A DNA stretch of 64,000 bases from Marinihelvus fidelis (GTDB taxonomy: Bacteria > Pseudomonadota > Gammaproteobacteria > Xanthomonadales > SZUA-36). Position numbers and translations under genes: made by a program. Positions within the stretch are counted from its first letter, which is position 1; every line of letters starts with the position of its first letter. Location of the stretch: NCBI RefSeq assembly GCF_008725655.1, contig NZ_VYXP01000002.1:581066-645065 (forward strand). Reading direction: 5' to 3'. Below the pieces are notes generated by a model, which worked only from the letters and a program-made list of their open reading frames with translations, did not search any database and was not told the origin of the DNA. This document shows, in pieces, positions 1 to 7,782 of the stretch.

Positions 1-2
1 TT

Positions 3-1247
3 CGCGGACAGTTCCCCGCCCTGGGTGATGAAGCCCATTCACCGCCGCTGATACTTGACGGCCCAGGTGGCGCGCAGGTGCCCCGCCAGGTCGCGGACGC
101 AATCGCCGATTACCTGCTCCAGGGCACGGCGAACCTGGGTGGCGCCTTCAGTACCAGCATTAACACGGGGCGGTTGGTGGCTACGGCCAGGCGCGCAGCG
201 GCGGACCTGCTGGGGGCTGGTGACGACGAGATCGTTTTCGGCCCTAACGCCACGAGCCTCTTGTTCAGTGCCAGCCGCGCACTGTCCCGTGAATGGCAGG
301 CCGGTGACAATGTTGTGATCACCGCGCTGGATCACGAAGCCAACATTTCCCCCTGGCGGCTTGCCGCCCGGGACCGTGATGTCGAAGTTCGCCAGGCGCG
401 GGTTAACCGCGCCGATGGCACACTGGATATTGACCACCTGTTCAGCCTGCTGGATGCACGCACACGAATGGTCGCCCTGACGGCGGCATCCAACGTGACC
501 GGCAGCATGGTCGACGTCAAGCGGGTCTGCCAGCATGTCCGCGAGCGCTCGGACGCCCTGACCTGTATCGACGCGGTGCATTACGCCCCGCATGGGTCAG
601 TGAATGTCGAACGCCTGGGTTGCGATCTCCTGGTGACCTCGGCGTACAAATATTTTGGCCCGCACATTGGGGTCCTGTTCGGACGGCGTGAAGTACTCGC
701 TGGCCAAACCCCCTACAAGGTCGCACCAGCAAAAGACGTCAACCCCAATCGCTGGGAAACCGGCACGCAGAACTTCGAAGGCATGGCAGGTTTTGTAGCG
801 ACCATCGACTACCTTGCCGGACTGGGTCACCAATACGATGCACCGGGTGCTGACCGGCGCGAACTGCTGGAAACAGCCTTCGAGCGCATCGGTTGTCATG
901 AATTGGCACTCACGAAACGTTTCCTGCAATTGGCCGCACAGCGTCCCAGCATCAGGGTTCACGGTATTACGGACCCGGCCCGCGCCCACCAACGCACGCC
1001 AACGTTCGCGTTGACGATGGACCGCGCATCACCGCGCGAACTGGCAACGTGGCTGGGAGAGCACGATGTCCGCATCGGTGATGGCAACTTCTACGCGCCC
1101 AGCCTGTACAAGCAGCTGAAGGTGGCGGCAGACACCGGTGTACTCCGCGCCGGGTTCATGCACTACCACCGCCTCGACGAGGTTGACCGTTTCTTCCGCG
1201 TTCTGGACACTCACCCTTCACTGGCCAATGGATCATCGCCACGATGA
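3..1247 (+). CDS. Cysteine desulfurase-like class V aminotransferase, VC1184 type (5' end outside window)
   Basis: A PLP-dependent fold-type I enzyme of the NifS/CsdA superfamily. The reading frame is open to the window edge; the residues FPALGDEAHSPPLILDGPGG precede the first internal GTG at 78 and match the usual N-terminus of the VC1184 subfamily, so the true start lies upstream. The PLP lysine is in SAYKYFGPH. The C-terminal region where true desulfurases carry the catalytic cysteine reads VRIGDGNFYA, with no cysteine, so sulfur transfer from cysteine is doubtful and the reaction is unknown. The stop overlaps the start of the Lrp-type gene by 4 bases, suggesting cotranscription and perhaps a role in amino-acid metabolism. 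Family assignment is firm, function is not. Confidence 0.85.
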   Translation, partial: RGQFPALGDEAHSPPLILDGPGGAQVPRQVADAIADYLLQGTANLGGAFSTSINTGRLVATARRAAADLLGAGDDEIVFGPNATSLLFSASRALSREWQAGDNVVITALDHEANISPWRLAARDRDVEVRQARVNRADGTLDIDHLFSLLDARTRMVALTAASNVTGSMVDVKRVCQHVRERSDALTCIDAVHYAPHGSVNVERLGCDLLVTSAYKYFGPHIGVLFGRREVLAGQTPYKVAPAKDVNPNRWETGTQNFEGMAGFVATIDYLAGLGHQYDAPGADRRELLETAFERIGCHELALTKRFLQLAAQRPSIRVHGITDPARAHQRTPTFALTMDRASPRELATWLGEHDVRIGDGNFYAPSLYKQLKVAADTGVLRAGFMHYHRLDEVDRFFRVLDTHPSLANGSSPR

Positions 1248-1711
1248 GCGAAGAACTCGACGCGATTGATCGCAAATTGCTGAAGTTGCTGCAGCAGGAC
1301 GCAACCCAGTCGGCGACCGAACTGGCCGACCGCGTTGGCCTGTCACAATCGCCCTGCTGGCGTCGCATCAATCGTCTTCAGCAAGACGGCTACGTTACCG
1401 GCAAGGTCGCCCTGCTCGATCGTCACCGGCTGGGTCTCGGCGTCGTGGTGTTCGTCAACATTAAGTTGTCCTCGCACGGCCGCGGCCTGCTGGCCGAATT
1501 TGAAGAGGCCATCGTAAATTTCCCGGAAGTCGTCGAATGCTGGACCGTGTCAGGCTCCATGGACTACACCCTGCGAGTGGTCACCCACGACATTGATGCC
1601 TACGAGTTATTCCTGCGCGAGAAACTGCTGCAGCTCCCACATATTCTCGAGGCGCAGAGCAGCATCACCATGACCGAGGTCAAGAACACGACCGAACTAC
1701 CACTCGACTAG
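1244..1711 (+). CDS. Lrp/AsnC family transcriptional regulator
   Basis: 155 residues, the normal length for the family. An N-terminal winged helix-turn-helix (about residues 5-60, with ELADRVGLSQSPCWRRINRL) is followed by a RAM/ACT-like effector domain (about 68-145, ending in the GSMDYTLRV strand). Such proteins form dimers or octamers and sense amino acids. The ATGA overlap with the preceding PLP enzyme gene suggests it may control that gene or respond to its substrate; this is inferred from position only. Confidence 0.93.
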   Translation: MSEELDAIDRKLLKLLQQDATQSATELADRVGLSQSPCWRRINRLQQDGYVTGKVALLDRHRLGLGVVVFVNIKLSSHGRGLLAEFEEAIVNFPEVVECWTVSGSMDYTLRVVTHDIDAYELFLREKLLQLPHILEAQSSITMTEVKNTTELPLD

Positions 1712-1787
1712 CCTACCTGAGAAGAGCGGAACACCCACCACCCGCGGATGCCGGATGATGGGTGCCCACAGGGCGTGCGACTGTCAC

Positions 1788-4700
1788 TCAGTCGCGACGG
1801 ATCGCCCAGCCACCCAGGATGAGCAGGTTGATGACCAGCAGGCACATTGCCACCGGCGTCATCACCGGGATATTCTCGAGTTGCGGCAGCTCGTCTGCGC
1901 TGGCTACCACCTGGGTGCTCGACGTAGACGAGTTGTCGCTTTCGTCCGGATCCTCGTCGGGTGAGGACACCACCGCCGTGTTTCTCAGTACGCCGGTCAC
2001 CGTGGTGACACCTTCAATCTCCACGATGGCCGAAGACCGGAACTCGATGGTGCCCAGCTCGCAGGTCACCCGCTGGCCGGCCACGGAGCAACTGCCCCGG
2101 TTGGTGCTGACCGTGGTGATCATGAAGCTGTCGGGCAGGTCGTCGGTCACGGTGACATCGGTCGCCGCTTCCGGCCCGCGATTGGTCACGACCAGGAAGT
2201 AGGTCAGCGCGTCGCCGACAACCACGGCCGACGGCCGGCTGAGCTTGGCCATACGCAGGTCTGCCCCGGTCGGGGGACCGGCGGGTGGCGGACCCACCAC
2301 CACCGTGGTGGTCGAGTCGTTGTCATCCTCGTCCGGGTCATTGGAGCCAGAAGACACCGCCGCCGTGTTATCCAGCTGGCCGGCTTCTTCGGCCGTGACG
2401 ACCAGCGTGATGATCGCGCCCATGCCCGCGGGCAAGGTACCCAGGTCGCAGGTCACGACCGGTGCCACGTGCTGGCAACTGCCGCTGGTCGTGCTCATGG
2501 ACACAAAGCTCGCCGAGGCAGACAGCGTGTCGGTCACCATGACGTTGGGCGCATCCTCCGGACCGGTATTGGCCACCTGGATGCTGTAGGTCACGTTCTC
2601 GCCCACGTCCACCTGGGGCCGGTCGGCCGTCTTCTCGATCGACAGGTCGGATGTTGTCTCGGCTGGCTCGACGGTTGTCGTAACCGTGTCGCTGTTGTCG
2701 TCGGGGTTCGGGTCATTGCTGGCGGCATTGACCGACGCCGTGTTCGACAACTCACCCGCCACCTGCGGCACCACCATGATGGTGGCCGTAGCGCTGGCGC
2801 CGTTGGCGATTGTGCCCAGGGCGCAACTGACCGTACCGGCGCTATGCTGGCAACTGCCCTGGCTGGCGCTGGCCGACTGGAAGGTGACATCACCGGACAG
2901 CATGTCAGTCACGCTGACATCCGGTGCGTCATCGGGGCCGGCGTTGCTCACCGTCAGCGTGTACGTCAGCGTGTCGCCGACGGTCACGGGATCGGGCGAG
3001 GCCGACTTGCTGACCGACAGGTCAGACGTCGAGTCCGCGGCCTCTACCGTGGTCATCACGGTGGCGCTGTTGTCATCCAGGTTCGGGTCTTCATTGCCGC
3101 CCGTCACCGAGGCCGTGTTGGCGACTTGGCCGGCCGCCTGCGGCACCACGGTGACCGTGATGGTCGCGCTGCCGCCACTGGCCAGCGCGCCCAGGGTGCA
3201 GGACACGGTGCCATTGCTGTGCTGGCAGCTGCCCTGGCTGGGTGAGACAGACTGGAAGGTCACATCATCTGCGAGCAGGTCCGAAAGGTTCACGTCGGGC
3301 GCCTCGTCCGGGCCGCCGTTGGTCACCGTGATCGTGTAGGTCAGCACCTCGCCCACGGTCACCGGGTCCGGGCTCGCCACGGTGCTCACGGCCAGGTCGG
3401 ATGAACTGCTGGCCGCGTCGACCGTCGTCGTAATGGTGACGCTGTTGTCGTCCGGGTTCGGGTCGTCGGCTCCGGAATTCACCGCAGCGGTGTTTGAGAG
3501 CTCTCCGGCCACTTGTGGAATCACCACGATGGTGACCGTCGCACTGGCGCTGTTGGCCACGGTGCCGAGGGCGCAACTGACGGTACCGGCATTGTGCTGG
3601 CAACTGCCCTGGCTGGCGGCGACAGACTGGAAGGTCACATTGGCCGACAGCATGTCGGAGACGTTCACGTCGGGCGCGTCATCGGGGCCGCCGTTGCTGA
3701 CCATGATCGTGTAGGTCAGCATCTCACCCACCGTCACCGGATCGGGGTTGGCCGACTTGCTGATGGCCAGGTCCGAAGTTGCGGTCGCCTCTTCCACCGT
3801 GGTCATGATGGTGACGCTGTTGTCACCCGGGTTCGGGTCATCCGCGCCCGAGTCGACCGAGGCCGTGTTGGACAGCTGGCCCGCTACCTGCGGCACCACC
3901 ATGATGGTGGCCGTGGCGCTGGCACCATTGGTGATCATGCCAAAGGCGCAACTGACCGTGCCGGCGTTGTGCTGGCAACTACCCTGGCTGGCGGCGGCCG
4001 ACTGGAATGTGACATCGCCCGACAACATGTCGGTCATGTTCACGTCTGGCGCATCGTCCGGACCACCGTTGCTGACGGTGACCGTGTAGGTCAGTGTCGC
4101 GCCCACGGTCACAGGATCCGGGTTGGCCGACTTGCTGATCGACAGGTCCGAGTTAGGGGTTGCCGCCTCGACCGTCGTCATGATCGTGACGCTGTTGTCG
4201 TCCGGGTTCGGGTCATCCGCGCCCGAGTCCACCGAGGCCGTGTTGGACAGTTGGCCCGCCACCTGCGGCACCACCATGATGGTGGCCGTGGCGCTGGCGC
4301 CGTTGGCGATGGTGCCAAAGTCACAACTGACGGTGCCGGCGTTGTGCTGGCAACTGCCCTGGCTGGCGCTGGCCGATTGGAACGTCACATCACCCGACAA
4401 CATATCGGTCATGCTAACGTCTGGTGCGTCATCCGGGCCGCCGTTGCTGACGGTAACCGTGTAGGTCAGCACTTCACCCACGGTCACCGGATCCGGGTTG
4501 GCCGACTTGCTGATCGACAGGTCCGAGTTCGGAATCGCCGCATTAACTGTCGTGGTTTCCGACGCCGAGTTGTTGGACGTATCCGGGTCGGCCGCCGATG
4601 TCGTCACCGTGGCTCCATTAGTGATCATCCCGGCCGACTGCGGTGTCACCACGATGGTAATCCCGGTGCTTGCGGCGCCGGCCAGCGACCCCAGGTCGCA

Positions 4701-5756
4701 GTCAACGACACCGGCATTGTGCTGGCAGCTGCCCTGGTCGGGTGTGGCGGATACGAAGTCCACGCCCGCGGGCAGCAGGTCGGACACCAGGACCGCACCG
4801 GCCTCATCAGGGCCATTGTTGGACACGGTCAGGGTGTAAGTCAGGGATTCACCCTCGGTCACCGGGTCCGGCATGTCGGTCATGGTGATGGCGAGGTCAG
4901 CCAGGTCGCAGTCCGCACTGGCGGTCGACTGGCCGATGATGATCTCGGCATCCAGGCCCAGGCCCAGGCCGATGTCCAGGCCGCTGGCGACGACCCGAAT
5001 CGCGTTGACGGTGATCGATGAACTGGTCACGCCGTCACCGCCAACAACCTGCTCGTTAAGAATCACCATGATGTCGACGATGTCGCCGCCGCCGATATCG
5101 ACATCGCCGGCAAGCAGGATGGTGTTGGGCGCGGGCGTGGCCTGCACCAGGCCATCGATCCCGACAGCACTGGCCACGGTGCCTGACAGCACTGCGTTCT
5201 CCAACAGGGTCGCCCCGGACGGCGCCAGTGCGCCACACGAGCCACCGATGCTGGCCGTCGAACCGATGGTGTCCGCATCTAGCCCCAGCAAAAGGGTCAG
5301 GCCAAGAAGAATGTCACTGCCCAGGTTGAGGTCAACACCGTTGACGGTTGAACTGGAGTCTACGTAGGGTGACACGTCACCCTCGGTCGTGACTTCGAGC
5401 AGGCCGGTTTCCAGGATGGTCAACAGGTCCGTGCCCAGTATCGAGGCGATACTGGCGCCGACACTGACGCTGGCCAGGCTGTCCGACTCATCAAAGGCCG
5501 GCGCAGCCTGCCCCGTCACGGATGGGATCGGCCCGCTGGTGACCACGACATCGGGCAGCAGGGGAACGGAAACGGTGACTTCAACCGACTCACCGAATGC
5601 GGAGCCGTCGCTGTCGTTGGCCGACGCGTGCGTGGGCACGAGCAATGCCAACAACAATGTGAGGATAAAAAAGCACTCAATAGTGTGCCGGGCTATTGAT
5701 TGTGCGGGCCGAGTAACCAGGGCCTGGCAGCCCTGCAGACAATTCCTGAATTCCAT
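1788..5756 (-). CDS. Secreted DUF11-repeat protein with IPTL-CTERM-like tail
   Basis: 1,322 residues from the ATG at 5756, which has a GGAGGG Shine-Dalgarno about nine bases upstream; an ATG 14 codons earlier lacks one. A hydrophobic signal segment (about residues 27-42) ends in ASA. Residues about 60-290 resemble the choice-of-anchor P type domain. Eight DUF11 repeats of about 125 residues follow, each with two cysteines (GSCQH and V-x-C-D/A-L/F-G) that could form a disulfide. The tail IPVMTPVAM, a transmembrane stretch and terminal RRD resemble IPTL-CTERM sorting signals, which are processed by exosortase H; no exosortase is in the window. Probably a surface or extracellular adhesive or matrix protein (inference). 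Transcribed from its own promoter at 5901-5929. Confidence 0.85.
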   Translation of the reverse strand: MEFRNCLQGCQALVTRPAQSIARHTIECFFILTLLLALLVPTHASANDSDGSAFGESVEVTVSVPLLPDVVVTSGPIPSVTGQAAPAFDESDSLASVSVGASIASILGTDLLTILETGLLEVTTEGDVSPYVDSSSTVNGVDLNLGSDILLGLTLLLGLDADTIGSTASIGGSCGALAPSGATLLENAVLSGTVASAVGIDGLVQATPAPNTILLAGDVDIGGGDIVDIMVILNEQVVGGDGVTSSSITVNAIRVVASGLDIGLGLGLDAEIIIGQSTASADCDLADLAITMTDMPDPVTEGESLTYTLTVSNNGPDEAGAVLVSDLLPAGVDFVSATPDQGSCQHNAGVVDCDLGSLAGAASTGITIVVTPQSAGMITNGATVTTSAADPDTSNNSASETTTVNAAIPNSDLSISKSANPDPVTVGEVLTYTVTVSNGGPDDAPDVSMTDMLSGDVTFQSASASQGSCQHNAGTVSCDFGTIANGASATATIMVVPQVAGQLSNTASVDSGADDPNPDDNSVTIMTTVEAATPNSDLSISKSANPDPVTVGATLTYTVTVSNGGPDDAPDVNMTDMLSGDVTFQSAAASQGSCQHNAGTVSCAFGMITNGASATATIMVVPQVAGQLSNTASVDSGADDPNPGDNSVTIMTTVEEATATSDLAISKSANPDPVTVGEMLTYTIMVSNGGPDDAPDVNVSDMLSANVTFQSVAASQGSCQHNAGTVSCALGTVANSASATVTIVVIPQVAGELSNTAAVNSGADDPNPDDNSVTITTTVDAASSSSDLAVSTVASPDPVTVGEVLTYTITVTNGGPDEAPDVNLSDLLADDVTFQSVSPSQGSCQHSNGTVSCTLGALASGGSATITVTVVPQAAGQVANTASVTGGNEDPNLDDNSATVMTTVEAADSTSDLSVSKSASPDPVTVGDTLTYTLTVSNAGPDDAPDVSVTDMLSGDVTFQSASASQGSCQHSAGTVSCALGTIANGASATATIMVVPQVAGELSNTASVNAASNDPNPDDNSDTVTTTVEPAETTSDLSIEKTADRPQVDVGENVTYSIQVANTGPEDAPNVMVTDTLSASASFVSMSTTSGSCQHVAPVVTCDLGTLPAGMGAIITLVVTAEEAGQLDNTAAVSSGSNDPDEDDNDSTTTVVVGPPPAGPPTGADLRMAKLSRPSAVVVGDALTYFLVVTNRGPEAATDVTVTDDLPDSFMITTVSTNRGSCSVAGQRVTCELGTIEFRSSAIVEIEGVTTVTGVLRNTAVVSSPDEDPDESDNSSTSSTQVVASADELPQLENIPVMTPVAMCLLVINLLILGGWAIRRD
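2626..4875 (-). repeat. Six coding tandem units of exactly 375 bp
   Basis: The block beginning gccgacttgctg (plus strand) or its diverged form recurs at 2626, 3001, 3376, 3751, 4126 and 4501, always 375 bases apart, inside the DUF11 gene. The units at 3751, 4126 and 4501 are the most alike and differ mainly by scattered substitutions, while 2626 and 3376 are more diverged. The lack of any length change points to recent duplication or ongoing gene conversion. The remaining two DUF11 repeats, one at each end, are more diverged. Confidence 0.9.
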
Positions 5757-5900
5757 TTGACCATCCCTCCGTCGCGTGTCCGGGTTACCGAACCGCATCA
5801 GGAGTGGCCTGAGCGGCCCTAACCCAGTGAAGAGCTCCGATGGAGTGGCAGACGCCTTGCAAAAACGCTGTCACCCCCCCAGGGAAGCGTTCTCCATTTC

Positions 5901-5929
5901 AAAATACGCTTATCCATAAGCGTTGTCTA
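5901..5929 (-). promoter_or_regulatory. Sigma70-type promoter with palindrome filling the spacer
   Basis: On the minus strand TAGACA (-35, 5929-5924) and TATTTT (-10, 5906-5901) are separated by exactly 17 bases. The 18-bp perfect palindrome ACGCTTATGGATAAGCGT (5923-5906) occupies that spacer. A further AAGCGTT half-site lies at 5885-5891, 33 bases (about three helical turns) from the copy at 5918. The predicted start of transcription near 5893 leaves a leader of about 140 bases before the DUF11 gene. The palindrome is most likely a regulator-binding site. Confidence 0.55.
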
Positions 5930-6014
5930 TACATACGGATTTAGGGTGAATTTAGAATCATTTTTGCAGCATAAATAAAGACGAAACACGTAACACCCTG
6001 GTCAGGCTCATGTT

Positions 6015-6043
6015 TTTTTGCGGGCCTTTCCGACCCGCAAAAA
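6015..6043 (-). other. Hairpin directly after batD
   Basis: Ten-base perfect arms (TTTTTGCGGG and CCCGCAAAAA) with a 9-base loop start immediately after the batD stop. On both strands the 3' arm ends in A residues rather than T, so it is not a canonical intrinsic terminator; it may stabilise the 3' end of the operon message. Confidence 0.5.
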
Positions 6044-7105
6044 TCAGCGACGACGGTGTGTGACGGGGTTGAGCGGCGACAGGTGTACCGGCCGTAGTGG
6101 CTGGCTCCACCGGGTCAACCCTACTCTCGCATTCGGGCTGAGCAGAATGGCAATCAAGCCGAGGGCCAGCAGCGACACCAGGACGAGAAAAACCTGGACG
6201 GCCCGGGGCAACGAAACCCAGGTTGAGACGATTGAAGTTTCACCCGCATTCGCCCCTGGCGAAGTCGGTGCCAGGGCAGGATTTGCAATGACCGACACGG
6301 CCTGGGCTTCGAAGGTATGCGTTTTCAGCGTGTTCGAGTCCAGGTCAAACCAGGTCAGCTGTGCCGCCGGAATGACGAACTGCCCGGGCCGCTCGAAGAC
6401 ATACGTCACCTGGTCGACACTCTCGCCGCGCATCACGCCCCGCTCGGCCTGGTCGCGCACCTGGTGTTTCGGATAGATTCCGATGCCGTCTATCGCCTGG
6501 GTTGGCAACTGTGGAAACAGCATCCCCGGCACGTCCGCTGCGCTGAACGTGACGGTCCGCTTGAGGGCATCGCCGGCCTTGACCGGGTCCGCCCCCGGCT
6601 GGGGATCCCAGGTGTCGCTGATATCCAGCCCCCGGGCACTGATGACCGTGCCCAGGCCTTCGGCACCGGGGGGTATCCTGACCGAAATCGGCAGGGCCTG
6701 CGTGGTCAGGGTCGCCGGTTCACCATCCTTGTCCAGCGGGTTGCGTTTGAACGATACCCGTACCGTAAATGCCGGAACACCGCTGGCATCGTTGCGGATG
6801 GCCCATGCCGGCAGTTCATGGCGTTGCACCGTGTAGCTGTTGCCATCAATGGCCTCGCTGCTGACCAGGGGGTGAGTCTGCGGCGGCATCAGCAGTACGC
6901 CGCTGGGATCCGGCAGGTCAAAGGCCGAAGCGCTGGCAAAATACCCTGGCACGAGCAGTTCGACGACCACGGTGATGCGCTCGCCTACCCAGAACGGCCC
7001 TTCGGACTTCAGCTGGGTTCGAACCAGGGCGTCCTGGCCCTGGGCCGGCGACGCGCTCAACACCATGGCGATGAGCGCAAGGGCAGCGATGCACCGGGAC
7101 ATCAT
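6044..7105 (-). CDS. batD: BatD-like membrane-anchored protein
   Basis: 353 residues: signal peptide (residues 1-23, ending AQG), a tandem beta-sandwich BatD/oxygen-tolerance-type ectodomain (about 24-285) and one transmembrane helix (about 300-320) followed by a short basic tail. BatD proteins act with VWA proteins and MoxR ATPases at the envelope; the molecular role is poorly understood. At 353 residues it is shorter than many BatD homologues. The start ATG overlaps the stop of the TPR gene (ATGA), and it is the last gene of the operon. ATG at 7102 is an alternative start. Confidence 0.8.
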   Translation of the reverse strand: MMSRCIAALALIAMVLSASPAQGQDALVRTQLKSEGPFWVGERITVVVELLVPGYFASASAFDLPDPSGVLLMPPQTHPLVSSEAIDGNSYTVQRHELPAWAIRNDASGVPAFTVRVSFKRNPLDKDGEPATLTTQALPISVRIPPGAEGLGTVISARGLDISDTWDPQPGADPVKAGDALKRTVTFSAADVPGMLFPQLPTQAIDGIGIYPKHQVRDQAERGVMRGESVDQVTYVFERPGQFVIPAAQLTWFDLDSNTLKTHTFEAQAVSVIANPALAPTSPGANAGETSIVSTWVSLPRAVQVFLVLVSLLALGLIAILLSPNARVGLTRWSQPLRPVHLSPLNPVTHRRR

Positions 7106-7782
7106 GGCGATTCACCCTGCCCTTCCGGCGTCGCCGGTGCGGTATCGGACCGGGCTGCCTGGTAGGCAAACTTCGCGCGCAGGAAATCGGCCGGTGTGGT
7201 CTGGACGCGACGCAGCCAGGAGGCACGCAGCGCTTCGTCGGACATCGGGTCCCCGTTCATTTCCTGCGGATCACCCTTCTTGTCGTCCCCCTGTTGCTGG
7301 TCGACGACGGTCTGGTCGGGGTCGTAGGCCCCGGCGGACTCCTGGTCGCGATTGGCACCGGCGTCATCGATCACCTTCTTGCGCGCGATGGCCAGGGCCT
7401 TGTTGTCCTCGGCCTCCTGCCACCCCGGCCTGAAGCCCAGTGCGCGGTCATAGGCGTCGATTGCCTCTTCATAGGCGCCGTGCATGAGCAGGGCGTTGCC
7501 ACGGTCGTAGGCACCGGTAGCGCCGGGTACCCGGGCAAAGGTCTGCACCGCTTCCTTGAAATCGCCGTTGCGATACTGCGCCACGCCGATCGACCAGGGG
7601 TCGGTATAGGCCTCAGCCGCTTCCCCGTACTGTTTAGCGGCCATCAGCCGGTCGCCATGGCGCTCCGGTTTCATCCAGAAACCGGGCACAGCCCAGCTGC
7701 CATAAGCCAGGCCGGCAACGACCACCACGCCCAGCAGCATGAGCAGCCTGCGGCGGTTCAGCACATGGCCTGCACCGCTCAT
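7102..7782 (-). CDS. batC: BatC-like TPR membrane protein
   Basis: 226 residues with an N-terminal transmembrane helix (about residues 11-30) and a periplasmic region containing roughly two to three TPR units (about 40-125, with GDRLMAAKQYGEAAEAY and GNALLMHGAYEEAIDAYDRAL), then a charged linker rich in D, Q and K. TPR proteins of this type sit between the VWA proteins and BatD in Bat operons and presumably act as scaffolds. It overlaps its neighbours on both sides by 4 bases, so translational coupling is likely. Confidence 0.8.
   Translation of the reverse strand: MSGAGHVLNRRRLLMLLGVVVVAGLAYGSWAVPGFWMKPERHGDRLMAAKQYGEAAEAYTDPWSIGVAQYRNGDFKEAVQTFARVPGATGAYDRGNALLMHGAYEEAIDAYDRALGFRPGWQEAEDNKALAIARKKVIDDAGANRDQESAGAYDPDQTVVDQQQGDDKKGDPQEMNGDPMSDEALRASWLRRVQTTPADFLRAKFAYQAARSDTAPATPEGQGESP

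Noticed and set aside
2626..4875. Regular repeats considered as a CRISPR array
   Set aside because: The 375-bp units are continuous coding sequence with no short repeat-spacer pattern and no cas genes nearby.
3513..5021. 502-codon frame antisense to the DUF11 gene
   Set aside because: Its repetitiveness merely mirrors the 375-bp coding repeats and the translation is H/R/G-rich.
6015..6043. Hairpin after batD as an intrinsic terminator
   Set aside because: The 3' arm ends in A residues on both strands; it is listed only as a hairpin.
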